A stretch of 64,000 nt of DNA from Bolinopsis microptera. Lineage: Eukaryota; Ctenophora; Tentaculata; Lobata; Bolinopsidae. Below are positions 46,101 through 59,900 of this stretch, piece after piece. A model generated the notes under the pieces. That model was not told where the DNA came from. It made no database searches and saw nothing but the letters and a program-made list of their open reading frames with translations. The DNA is taken from positions 3,004,001 to 3,068,000 of the forward strand of contig NC_087082.1 of the NCBI RefSeq assembly GCF_026151205.1, given 5' to 3'. The position numbers were made by a program, and so were the translations under genes. Every line of letters starts with the position of its first letter. The stretch's first letter is position 1.

Positions 46101-49100
46101 AAGTTGTTCTAATTGAACGTATGGTTCATCACCTTTCGGGCACAGATATACGTTCTTGCAAGTTTCATTACTTTGTTTTAAACGATATGCTTTGTCAGTT
46201 TTGTTGCCGCAGAAACGTGAGTCCTCAATTTCAACCTGTTCATCCATTCCATCCATACAATCCACCACTTTGTCCATTATCCAAGTAACTGGTATTCCGA
46301 CCTTCATACTTATTTTAAAGCTAAACCTTCGTAAACATTGAAATTCCTTCGTCATGTATTCACACATGTCATGAAGTTCGTCACTTCCATCAGTACAATC
46401 CCACACTCCGTCACACATCCTGTGTTTGTGTACTCTACAATCAGTGGAAGTAGATGGTGATAAACAGTTGTTTTGAAGGTCATCGTCACATATCTTTACT
46501 GCTGATCCTAAACGCTCATCATAATCATAACACAACACGTACTTAGAAACACTAGAGTTATACCCATTAATATCACAATACCCCCCTACTCGCTCTATAT
46601 CAGAACAGTTAGTTTGATCTGAATAGTTCAAACAGTACGGATATATTCTCTTATAATGATATATACTCGTTATATCAAATGCAGAGCATCTAGTATAGTT
46701 GAATATTGGTACTGTGTTAGTCTTGCTATACCGCACTTTACTGTGGTAATGTGTACAAGAGTGGGGGGTATTTTCAGTAACGTTACAGTCCTGTTCATCC
46801 TCTTCTTCTTTACAGTCCTTGTATCCGTCACATATCCGGTATACAGAAAGAGAATTGTTTTCCGTATACGGGTATAAATACGTACAGTTAATTCCGTATT
46901 TATACCCGTTACAGTCACTTTCATCTATACAATTATGACTATGAGTGTCGTCACATTTATCATCACAGAGCTCTGTTGTTGAGTACTTTCTAGGAGTAGT
47001 AGTAGCATAATAAGCAGTAGTAGCATAATTAGCAGCAGGGTACTCTTGTGGGTCAGGCGTTTTATTGATTTGTGATACAGGGCAATAATTATCTACACTA
47101 CAGTTCTTATCACATTTGATGTACTTCCTGTTGCAAAATAAGCCTCCACACAGCACATCTGTGTTTGTTATTTGTGTATTAAACCCACACGCCTGATACA
47201 CGTGGGGATCGTTCTCACAAACTGCAGTAACGCCCTCGAAATGACCCTTCCAGGTCTGGTTAAAGTACACATCAGAGTGGGTACACTTGAAGTAGTATTT
47301 TTTCTTCTTTTCATCAAAACATGCATTTTTGAGGAAGCCCCCTACCATCGTAACTGTACAATATTTTCTTGATTTTCTCAATTCATCCACAATCCTGTAA
47401 TCAACACTGCCCGGATAAGAACATTCTTTGGTTGTATTACCACACTTTCCACTCATTCCAGTGTGGTCACAACACGGGATGTCCCCATCAGGATCACACT
47501 CAGCAGGACTGCCATCAGGTAGAGGATAGTGAGTACCACATCTCCCGTCAGATCTCCACTTTATCTCGAACTCACCTGATAGAGTGAAGTAACATACCAC
47601 TGAGTGTTGCATGAATAGTTAACAATGCAAATGGTAACATCAATTCATGTATTATTCTGCAATCCGCTGCATTTAATAAAGGCAATAACAATTGTACTCA
47701 TAGAAGCACTAAACATACGAACTTGCACGTTTAAAATTGTGCGCGACTAGATTTGTTAAATTTGTGCACGCCTTAGCTGTGCACAAATGAAAGATTAGGT
47801 ACATTTTACAGATTCAATTTAAAACGTCTTACCTTGACAGAAGATGCCCTGAACTAAGACGATTAGTAGTGCGATCGAAAGTTTAACATCCATTCTTGTT
47901 CCACCTAAGTCGAGATCTTTAGAATTTAGCTAATTCAATCCTTGAATTAAATGTAACGTAAACATTTTATTGGCAATTTCCAAAAACAAAATGGGCTTAG
48001 GAAAAATAAAAGAGCAGAAGAAAATACAGTCACTGTCAGGTTAATTAATAAACATTAAATTGTTACACAATTACATAATTTTATTTCAAAGAAAATTCGC
48101 CGAATGACCTTACATGCTCTGACGAGTTACCGAGTGTAAACAAAATTAGGGACACCGAAACACCAGTTGACCAGTAAACTGGTCATAGCAATTACATCGG
48201 GCCCCATATGCATCTATAAGTGAAGCGATGCTGCAACCAAGGCATGCTAGGTTTATTCCATTGGACCAATAAGGTTACAGCCTAAAATATAAATATAATA
48301 ACAATGTACCATTATAATTATAAACACAATTTATTAAACATATTTTATTAATTACATATTTTATTGTTGATAATCAATCACTAAACGGTCTGGTCATTAT
48401 GAATAATGGACCTCGAATAGTTTATGAGAAGCTGATAATTGTATTGCTAACAATCGTTTAAACAATTGTTTTCAACGAATAAATATGTAATGGCCAATTT
48501 GTTACGTCAACGAGCAAACAGAAGTTACAGGCGAAATTATATCATAAAGCCTATTTACAGCAAAACAAAATAAATACCCGTCCTGGTACGTACTAACTAC
48601 TAACCCTGATCTAAACCAAGGTAACTGTAGCGCCTGGGTATTGTGAGCATCAAATATGTCACGTGAACAGTTTGTAATTGGTCTTAGCACGATACCAAAC
48701 ACCGATTTAATCAAACAACAAATTCAGCTCCTGAACTTAGGCCTCAGAAAGAATCTTAGGCAGATGATTATAAATGGTTCCTGCAGTATAGATGATGATT
48801 ATTTGTGATCATGAAGTAAGAACGACACATAATCTATGAGATGTTAATTTTCGAATGGCAATGATGATTGTCCGAAACATATTGTACTAGAAACCCGCTA
48901 GTCGAAAGCTTTGTTCGAGGAAATTTAAAAAATCATTTATGTTAAATTTCTCATTTATGTTAAATTTCTCTAATCTCTAATCATCTAGCTCTAAGCTCTT
49001 TACTGTAGAAAGTATGGATTTTATTTGACAATGACGACAACTTTGTAAGTATTCGGATTTGTCCCCGTTGTCGGGGGGATTTCGTCAAGTTTAAAATATA

Positions 49101-50938
49101 GTGTAGATAAGGCCAAGGTATTGCCTGTAATCGTTTGAATGACCAGATTGTTACTCAAACGGTGCCCAACAAACAGAAATGAATAGCGAAACCATTTTCA
49201 GCGGGCCTATTTAACAGGTTTTAAAGCAAAATCTATATTAGAGGTAGTTTATGAATCTGTGGAACTAAAATTATTAATGATATGGAATTGATTGTACACA
49301 CTTCAGCTAAATTTTTAATCTCATAGTAAATACGCTCCCTGGTGTGCTATCCCTGATTTAACCATACGTCACTACCATGTTGAATGCCCATGACTATGAG
49401 TATTCTAAGCACAAAATTAAATATTTGTCACGTGAACAAATGGCGGTGTTTGATTGGTCTGAGTAGACTGAGAATTTCGGAGGGAATCTCTTGAAGTTGT
49501 TGGCTCTTGTAATGCGCTTAGTCAATAAAGACACCGTGAGTATCTATTCCTTCCACACAATCCACCTCCTTGTAATTGTCCATTCCCAAGAAACTGGTAA
49601 TCCTTAATTGATAATTCATATTTTGATTTTGAAGTTGGACTAGGAACCGACTGGTTTGGGGTTTTGGCTACTGGACCGAAAACGACCGGATATCAATCTA
49701 TTTTCCTTTTTGCCGGATTTTGCTGGACCGGAGCCGGTTAATATGAAGAGGACATTTAAGGCTGCCGAAAATTGCCGGAAAATTGAAATTATTCCTTGAT
49801 TGTGGGTTTTATCAATTACAATAAGACAGTGCTTACAGTCTGACTAATTGTGTTCATGCCGTATCTAAAATTTAAACTAATTTTCTGCTCCCTGAGCAGC
49901 AGTTACTGGTTGATATGTTTTGCAAGCAATGCAGACTGCAGAGGTCACTGATTGATCTGCTATATGAGCAGAGCGAGAAACGAGTTAGAATAAAATCAAA
50001 ACGCACATTTCAAGGATTCACTGCGTTTTGTGTAGCACTGGCTTAGTGGCGCAGTTCGTTAGTCGACCTGCCTTACTCGTGATATGCTGCTCAATCACGA
50101 GGTTGCGAGTTCAATCCCCGCCTGTGCCACTAGCCATGGGGTGAGCGGCGTTGCCGTTCGCGTTCTGCTAAGGGTTTAAATGAGGAGCTGTACATGATCT
50201 ATACAGCGGAGCCACTGGTGAAGAAAGTGTGGTATAATACCTTAACCGTTGCTGGCCTTAGTTATCGATCCTTCGGGTTCCTGTAAGTGCTGGTGACGGC
50301 CATGGTTGTCCGAAGTAAAAGAAAAAGGGTGGTTTTCATAGATGACCCTGCTGCCTTGCAGCTAAACAACGTAAAGTAAGGTAAGTAAGTAAATGTAATA
50401 AGAATTGCGCCCGTCAGGCCATAGAAGTAAAGCCCAAAATCCGTGACTGTCACAAGTTTGAGGCGTCGACATAGCGGGGGATCATGCCCTTAGTTTTTTA
50501 AAGGCATAATGGCCTTTGTTTACCACAACCCTCCGCTTGCAATGCTTATAACTAATTAATTTTAATTGTCAATTGTAATTAGTCTAGAGTCTAGGTACCT
50601 GCTTTGACTCCTCTCTTTGTGTTACACAAAATCTCACATGAGCGGATCTTTAACATACAAATACCTAGACAAATTCTTTCTTAACATGAAAGGTAAATCA
50701 CAATGCTGGCAAGCATGACCGTGCCTCTTATATTCACAATACTATTTACCCCCTTTACTATTTACCCCCTTTACTGTTTACCCCCTTTATTATTTACCCC
50801 CTTTACTTTTATACCCCCTTTACTATTATATCCCCTTTACTATTATACCCCTTTATTGTTTTTCAGGCATTAAGACTCATCGAAAGTAGTTCAGCAGGTA
50901 TATTTAAGTTCAAAACATTCTAATTCAATGTTAAAGAT

Positions 50939-50978
<40 letters not shown>

Positions 50979-53900
50979 CCAACCCGATGTCCGATATGAG
51001 GGTTGATGAGGCCAAAATCGGAATCGGAAAATCGGAAAAATCGGAAAATTGAGAAATTTACTGAATCAATCTCTAAAAGCTCTCAGAAGTGATATAATTT
51101 AACCAGAACCCCTACATATGCTATGTATGCTATATGAAAACGAACCAATTGGACATTCCAATAGTATGTTTTATGCGTTTTTCCACTGCAGGGGCTAGTA
51201 TGCTCACTACTAGTTGGAGTTGTCATATACTCCCAGACCCGAGTGCTTTGGCCTCTTGACGTGAGATCGATTGTTTCTGCTCATTAATTGTATCCTTGTT
51301 ACTTGTTATTATGTATTAGTACAACACTAGGTACCTGGTTATATTTTGTGGTCCGGTCTTTAAACATACCATAATATCACTAGTACACTGCACCTTAAAT
51401 ATATAGTCAAGTACATTTGTATCGTAACACATGCTTGGCTGGGGGATCATGTTTTGTGTCCGTTCGGTACCCTATATTTTCAAAACGGACAAAAAGTAGG
51501 GCGGACAAAAACGGAAAAAACAGACAAAACATTTAGATGTCCTCCTCCTCCTCCCTAGTCTTCCTCCTCCTTCTCATCAGTCCTCCTCCTCCTCCTCCTA
51601 AGTCTTCCTCCTCCTCCTGAGTTCTTCTCCTCCTGAGTCCTCGATCTTCAGTCCTCTTCCTGACTCCTCGTCCTCGTCCTTCTCCTCAGTCCTCCTCACC
51701 CTCTTCCTCAGTCCCCTCGTCCTCAGTCCTACTCCTAGTCCTCCTCCTTCTCCTTCTCCTCCTCTTCCTCATTTCTCATCCTCCTTCTCCTTCTCCTCCC
51801 CATCAGTCCTCCTGAGTCCTCCTCATAGTCGTCCTCCTCCTCCTGAGTCCTCCTCCTCATCCTCATCCACCTCCTGAGTCCTCCTCCTGAGTCCTCCTCC
51901 TCATCCTCCTCCTCAGTCATCCTCCTCTTCCTCCTCAGTCCTCCCCCAGTCCTCCTCCTCCTTCTCCTCCTCCTCATCCTCCTCCTCCTTCTCCTCTTCA
52001 TCAGTCCTCATCCTCTGTCCTCCTCATAATCGTCCTCGTCCTCATCCTCGTCATTAGTCCTCCTCCTCCTTATCCTCCTCCTCAGTCCTCACCCAGTCCT
52101 CCTCCTCATTCTCCTCCTTCTCCTCCTCCTCATCCTCATCCTCCTCCTCCTTCTCCTCTTTCTTCTCCTCCTAATCAGTCCTCCTCCTCCTCCTCGTCTT
52201 TAGTCCTCGTCCTTCTCAGTCCTCCTCCTCATCATTTTCCTCCTCCTCCTCCTTAGTCTCCTCCTCCTCATCCTCCTCCTCAGTCCTCTTCAGTCCTCCT
52301 CCTCCTTCTCCTACTCCTAAGTCCTCCTCCTTCTCCTCCTCATCAGTCCTCATCCTCAGTCTTCCACTAGTCGTCCTCGTCCTTAGTCCTCCTCCTCTTC
52401 CTCCTCCTGAGTCCTCCTCCTCTGGAGTCGTCCTCCTCCTCCTCATCAGTCCTCCTCCTCTTCTTCAGTCCTCCTCCTCTTCATTCCTCCTCCTCAGTCC
52501 TCCTCCTCAGTCCTCCTCCTCATCCTCCTCCACCTCCTGAGTCCTTCTCCTGAGTCATCATCCTCCTCCTCCTCCTCAATCTCCTCCTTATCCTCCTCCT
52601 CCTCAGTCCTCCTCCTCCTCCTCCTCCCCATTCTTATCCTTATCCTCCTCCTCCTCCTCCTCCTCTTTCTTCTCCTCCTAATCAGTAGTCAGTCCTCTTC
52701 CTTAGCCCTCGTTACCATCCTCCTAGTCCTCGTCCTTAATCATCGTCCTCATCCTCCCCAGTCTTCCTCCTCAGTTCTCCTCCTCCTTCTTTTCCTCATC
52801 AGTCCTCCTCCTCCTCAGCCTCCTCCTCCTCCTCATCCTCCTCCTCAGTCCTCCTCATCTTCCTCATCCTCCTCAGTCCTCTTCCTCAGTCCTCTTCCTC
52901 AGTCCTCTTCCTCAGTCCTCTTCCTCCTCAGTCCTCCTCCTCCTCCTCAGTCCCCAGTCCTCCTCCTACTCGTCAGTCCTCCTACTCATCCTCCTCCTCC
53001 TCCTCATTCCTTCTCCTCCTCATCAGTCCTCCTCCTCCTCCTCCTCAGGCCCTTCTCATCCTCCTCCTTCACCTCTTCCTTCTCCTCCTAATCAGTCATC
53101 CTCCTCAGTCGTCCTCCTCTTCGTCCTTAGTTCTCGTCCTCATCCTCATCGTCCTTAGTCCTCGTCCTCATCCTCCTAGTCCTCGTCCTTAGTCCTCGTC
53201 CTCGTCCTCCTAGTCCTCCTCAGCCTTCCTCCTCAGTCCTCTCCTCCTCCTCAGTCCTCCCCCAGTCCTCCTTCTCCTCCTCCTCATCCTCAGTCCTCCT
53301 CCTCCTCGTTCCTCGTCCTCGCTCTCGTCCTCGTCCTCAGTCCTCCTCGTCCTTAGCCCTCGCGTCCTCTTAGTCATCCTCCTCCCCGTCCTCAGTCCTC
53401 CTCTTCCTCCTCCTCCTCCTCACCAATCCTGCTCCTCTTCCTCAGTCCTCCCTCTCCTCTTCAGTCCTCCTCTTCCTCAGTCCTCCTCCTCCTCCTCAGT
53501 CCCCTCGGTCCTTCTCCTCCTCGTCAGTCCTCCCCAGTCCTCCTCCTCCTCATTCTTCCTCCTTCTTCTCCTCCTCCTCCTCAGTCCTCCTCTTCTTCAG
53601 TCCTCCTCCTCCTCCTCATCAGTTTACACAATTTATTGTTACTAAAATGTTTTTAAATGCATTTGAGTCTGTAACATATTGACATGTTACTGTTACTGAC
53701 TCAAAATGTGCTCGAGAATTTTTTTGTTTAACAGAGTTTTACTCTCCAGTACTACGGAAAAGTTGTTACATGATAAATAAAGATTTTGATAAATAAAGTG
53801 ATTTTCATCCCTTTTAATGTTATTGAAAATAGTGTAGACTATTCTTTGTACCGTGCTACCCATTTCTGCAGATAGCCTGTTACAAATTTTGGAGACAATT

Positions 53901-56900
53901 TAAATCAAAAGTTACAAAGCGTTCGCTATTTGTTACGATTGTTATTACCAACCGTACTTCTTTTAATTGTGGACCGGGGTGGATGTTTCTGTCAAACAAG
54001 AGTTGATACGACAGTGTGTTGTTTTTCGGACGAAACGGTTCTTGTTTGGAACAAGAAACCATTTTGGGGTTCTGGGACCACCACCAATCGATTTCTTGTC
54101 ATATTTAAGTACAGAAATAGCTACCTATATCGCCTAGAAACCTCAGAGGAAAGATTTAAATTTTCCCGATTTTTCCGATATGAGGGTTGATGAGGCCAAA
54201 ATCGGGATCGGAATGATCGGAAATGATCGGGTTGGACCCCCCCCAGATGACAGAAATAAGAAATAGTTATGTGGAGGTTTTTAAGAAATTTGCGCAAAAT
54301 ATGCGCCATCATGTTATACGAAATTCGGTAAAAACCCAAAATCGCCATATTCAGGTGCCTTAAAAACCATGTTAAAATTGAGTTAGAGATCTGGAACTTT
54401 GCAGAGCGTCTAGACGTTGATCAAATCGACTGTATAAAAAAGGTTTCAACTTTCAGGAGTATCTATATCGGGAAATGGGTTTTCTAGAACCCCTGTTTTA
54501 CGACAGATTGTCATTTGTCGTGACATATTATATATATTCATTATTCAGGGATAGACGCTTTGCCAGTCAATTATAGGTTATATTCAGGTGTCCGTAGATT
54601 CAGAAGCTTTAAAGGTACAGCCATATCGGACCACAGGTCTTGAAAATAATTGTTTAGACTTTAGTTTTATATTATATTAAAAAGTAATTCAACGTCATCA
54701 TCACCACTTGATGACGTCATCAAGTTAACCATTTTTATAACTTGATTTTTGACAAAGTAATCACTTTTAAAATTGATTTTACGCCATTAAGAAGTAATTT
54801 TATTCAAAATTTGAGGACATATTGAAGTTAGATAATTGTTTAAGCATTCTGAAAATCTACCGGAAAGTTTTTCTAGCTTGCTCCTTCATAAAGATATTCG
54901 CTATTGAAGTTAGTGCTTTTTTAAAGAATCTAAGAATAATTTTATAAAAACGCTAATTTTACGTTCTAGTATTCTCTGACCGTGTTGAGCTATCCCTTGG
55001 GTTGTGGAGCTTAATTTTGCTTCCTAAAGGTCTAAATTGTGTCATAGGCTAGTTTTAAAGTGGAAAATCGCAAAGTTGCACACGTGGGGACACGCCCAAA
55101 TTGATAGAAAATTGCTAAAGTCACTGAAAATTGCTGTTTTCACCATTTTCTGTCAACTTTGCATTTGGAGTGCCGTTGTGGTTACAGTTCTTCTTGAAAT
55201 ACTTTGAAACTTTGCATGCTTATCAAACTATATATAAAACACTAACATGCAAAAATGCGCACGCAATTGTAATAGATTAAGAAGAACTACCCGAAGGCAG
55301 CTGTACTCGGCAATAAAGATTCAATAAATTTCAGCTAATTCACTAACTACCACCCTTATCGCGAAATACTAGGTATCGACCCGAACGCAACTCAAAGAGA
55401 TTTTGACAGCATGGCATTTGATTGATGTAATTAATCGAAACGTATTACAATTCGTAAGCCGTGAATGAATGGGATAAGCGAGCGACCGATTTCATTCTCG
55501 GTATCATTTTGCATTTGAGAACGGTCAATCAAATTAACATCATTTCCTTTTGTTTGGGAAAGAGAGACACTGGCAGCGGTCCACTCTACCCATGATTATG
55601 GGTTTTGGTCAAATCTAATCTATACATTATAGGCCTTTAAAGAAATCAAGCGGCCAAATTTTGAATCGAGATGATATAGGTATATTAAAGTATATTAAAG
55701 TGTATCCCCGGGTCAAAATCGGAAAAAAACCTACATTTTAATATAATTCAATATACCTACAATTAGTAGATTTATATTCTTCGTTAAGATTTACAAGCTA
55801 AGCCATTTGTTAGTCCCCTGAACTCATACACGAATTTACATCCAGTTTGGACAAAAAATGGCCGTGTTATGAGCCAAAAACTAAATGCCCATATTTGGAA
55901 ACACAAACAAAATGTGATGGCTTTTGGCCCCGAAAATGATTAAATTTCAATATTTTTGTATGAGACTTTAACTTTAGGTCATAGACTAGAATCCCGACAG
56001 TATGACCATGTCACATCTTAACCATGTAATCACCATGTTATAACCATGTTATAACCATGTCATAACCATGTCATAACCATGTCATAACCAAACCCTGACG
56101 TAATCATGACGTAATTATGCCCTGACCCTCCCCCCCCCCCCCCCCCCCTTTTGACTTTTTTCCCTGGCAAACACATTTCTCTACGTTTCATGCTACCCTG
56201 ATCATTATGAGCCGGAATCATTGTTATGATATCCGGCCAAGCATCTTCCCAACTACTTACTTTAGCAGCCGGATACCCGATCCATTCCTACTTTCCTCTA
56301 TTTTATCATTATCAGAGTGAAATTGAGCGGAATTTGAATTAAAATATTGTCAAATTGTTATTATTCTTGAGGGTAAAAAAGAAAATGTTGAGTACGTAAT
56401 CAACAACCAAATCCCCCCGGCCCACCGTTATCATTTGGGAACTAAACTTGGGAACTAAACCCCCTAGCTCCCCCTCCGCTGATTACGTAATATGTGAACG
56501 ACCCCTAAATAAGAAATAACAAAAATAAAATATTAATCGATGCAATTTCGAATTGCACGGAAACTGGCTTACCACTGCACATGTGTAGTCATGTTATGTA
56601 CACTATGTATAATTGGCAAAGAAAAATGACTTGTGATGGCAACAAAATCAAATATATTATGGCCCACTAATACCTATTCTGCTGTTATGAGAGAAATCAC
56701 TGAATCGATTTAATGATCGAATTTAAAAGGCAATTTGAGCAGGTGCTTGTTTAGGGGGCCGCGCTCAGCCTGTCATTCGGCGGTATCCTTATTCGGCGGA
56801 ATCTTTATTATATGTTTATGAACATTATTATATATAGCCTGGGGTCCCCAGTTAAGTGCTTGTAGATTATCATGATCATTAGCTAAAATCCTAGTGATAT

Positions 56901-59900
56901 TTAAATAAAATGACATGATAAAGTTTGTGAATAGGTAGAATACTATTCTAACAATAGCAATTAAATACAGGTGGTTCTGCCAACCACCTCCTTTATAGAA
57001 ACTTAATAGTCAACCCCACGCAGTCGAAATTGAATGGCCTCTAATAAGGATTTCGCAATATCGACCATTACGTCACGCTTTGAACAGGTTCCTGACGATT
57101 TAGTTTTTCTCGAAACCATGTACAGTAAAACCCCAATTTACTATTTTCATTTCACGCAAACTGTACGGTGAATCGGGTCAGGAAACTGATGCGATGGTTA
57201 ACTGATGGTACCAGACACACCAAAATGACACTCGGCTGCAAACACGCCAACATCATCAAAAACCTTAACGCTACACTTAGCAACAACAGACAAAATAATC
57301 AGCAGGACTGCCATCAGGGAGGGGATACCATTCCCCACAATGACGTGGGGCCCACATCTCCCGTTAGAGAACCACTTTATCTCGAACTCACCTGATAGAG
57401 TAAATTAATGTACTACTGAGTATTGCATGAATAGTTAACAATGGTAACATCAATTCATGTATAATTCCGCTGTCCTACATTTAATTAAGACAATAAAATT
57501 GTACGCATTTTAGCACTAAACGAACGAACTTACACGGTTAAATTTGTGCACGCTTTAGCTGTTTTCTTACAAATGATGACATATTAGGTACATTTTATTC
57601 ATTCAATTTCAAACATCTTACCTTGACAGAAGATGCCCTGAACTAAGACGATCAGTAGTGCGATCGAAAGTTTAATATCCATTCTCGTTCCACCTGGTTT
57701 CTTGACCTAATTCAACTCTTGAATTAAGTGTATCATAATATACATTTAATCGGCAATTTCCAAAAACAAAAAGGACTAATGAAAAATAAAAAAGCAGAAG
57801 AAAATACTGCCAGGTAAACAAATTTAATCCCAAAACAGTTGATAATCGATCACTCAACGGTCTGGTCATTACGAATAATGAACGCCGAATAGTTTTTAGA
57901 GGCTGTTGTATTTAAATGTATTAGACAGTGCTTACAATCGTTTAAACGATTAAAAATGGCCCAATTGTTACGCGAACAAGCAAAATGAAAAATGGCGAAA
58001 TGATATCACAAGGCCTATTTACAGTAACAGTTTACTATTATTTTGAAAATACAATAATCATACAAATTCGTTCATGTACTATGGAACTGAGAGGCCCAGT
58101 GACATAAAGTGAGGAATCTAAGAATCTAATTCCTAGCCATATTAATTTCCATAGCCACGCCGACTAATTTTTGTCAACAAAATTATTAAATCAACTTTAA
58201 AATAGTCGCTCTCGGTTGTTACACACTGTAACGCCGCGCACTGTACTTTAATTCTATATTTATCCGAGAAGATGTTCGAATCGAGCGCAAATGCCAGATT
58301 CCTGTCAGGATCCTAGTTCTTGCGCTTAACTTGCGCGTTACCAAATAATCCAAGATATTTCTGTCAGGATCCAAGATTTTCCTACTACCAGTATGGTAGT
58401 ATGGACTGTTTGGTAGTATGGTAGTATGGTAGTTGCAGGAACGCGCGAAGATCTATATGTAAATATTACAAAAGCGTACATGAAATCGTAGCCTAGTTGG
58501 ATAATCCGTCGTTACTACATTAGCAGATCGCGAGTTCGAGACCCGGAAAGGAATTCTTTTACAATCTTTTGGCAATTATGAATAACTATACTAATGAATT
58601 AATAACTATACTAATGAATAACTAAACCTCTGTAATATAACTAGCAAAGTAAAATGAAATCGTTATCCGGCCGCGGAGCGGCCGAAAAATTTATGGTAGT
58701 CGTTTTAAAAATATATGGTAGCCGTTTTTTCTTTCCAGACTGGATTCCTAGTCCCTTTTTAAATTTATGTCACTGGGCTGAGAGGATTGATGGTTTGTTG
58801 TTTTGGGACTGGTTTGTTAGCCAGCCAATGTTTACGAATATAATATATTTATTACATAATGAAATGAAATGAGGTATTTATATCCCGCTCATATGATTAA
58901 CCAACAACACAAGGAAGGTGGTTAACCATGTCAGAGCGGCTGACTGTCAGTGATGTGAGCAAATGTGTAAAAGTGAACTAAAGTATAACTCATCATAAGG
59001 CAAAGACAAAATTAAAAAAATTATGAATATAAAACATAGAAACATAAATAGATTAAATCTTAAATATAATATTCAGCACGTAATTAAAACTGACTGAGGG
59101 CTGGAGCGCACCTCAGTTAAGTTCGTCAACTCAAAAGAAATACCCGTCCTGGTACGCATTAACCCTGATCTAAACCTGGGCAACGTAGCGACTGTGGAGT
59201 GTGGGTATTCTGATTACCAAATATGTCACGTGAACATCTAAACAGTTTGTAATTAGTTTAAGCACGATATTAAACACCGAAATCAACTCCTGAGTATGCC
59301 TCAGATAGACTCTTTGTAATTTTTGGCTCGTCGATATCTGGCTGTTGATTTTCATTCAGCATCGGTGTATTTTTCTTCAAATTTACACATGAGTAGAACC
59401 AATTTGTCCGCGCCAAAATTTACCTGAAACTGGCCGTGGTTTCTGAGTGTGGATATTGATTAAATACAGAATTCTTTAAAAATTGTATTTTCAGAAAGAA
59501 AAAGTAGAGCATATATTCTCGGAAAAATCCATAGCCAAAAAGTCTAAAGATGATTCTATTTCTGATCTGGGAAAACCATTGGAAGATCTTACATACAAGG
59601 TAAACGATAAACACATTTATTGTTAATTATATAATATTACTAGTGTAACCCGGCCTACGGCCGGGATTTCACTGCCGCAGTTAAAAAGGGTAGGAGTAAT
59701 TACCCGCTGAGTCAAAACCCGGATTAGGCGAGCAATTCTATTCGGAGTGCCCTCACGTATCCAATAGTATGCTTAAAAGATAGTAATTCTTAATGAATAA
59801 TCAATAGAAATTAACCCTTAACACCATGCACCACACCAGCCTATCATATTTGTGAACATGCATTACATTGTCGTATGAAAGTATGAACTCTCTCTACAGT

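Larger units (their letters stand above)
50941..54244. mobile_element. 3.3-kb inverted-end element containing giant polypyrimidine tract
   Basis: The left end is a G37 run followed by TCCAACCCGAT. The right end is ATCGGGTTGGACCCCCCCC, its inverted copy. AGATGA lies directly outside both ends (50935-50940 and 54245-54250), a likely target duplication. Just inside both ends a roughly 40-bp block (CCGATATGAGGGTTGATGAG) occurs in direct orientation. About 2.1 kb of TCC-rich sequence fills the middle. There is no transposase. Confidence 0.65.

Noticed and set aside
44766..47587. Several + strand frames opposite the receptor gene
   Set aside because: Shadows of the long receptor exon.
50038..50130. 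Possible tRNA gene
   Set aside because: A and B boxes are present but no valid anticodon arm; SINE head instead.
51735..52446. Arginine/glutamate-rich open frames on the minus strand
   Set aside because: They are the TCC array translated; no start context, splice sites or non-repeat residues.
53930..54190. 86-residue frame with a hydrophobic start
   Set aside because: It runs into the terminal repeat of the 3.3-kb element and shows no domain.
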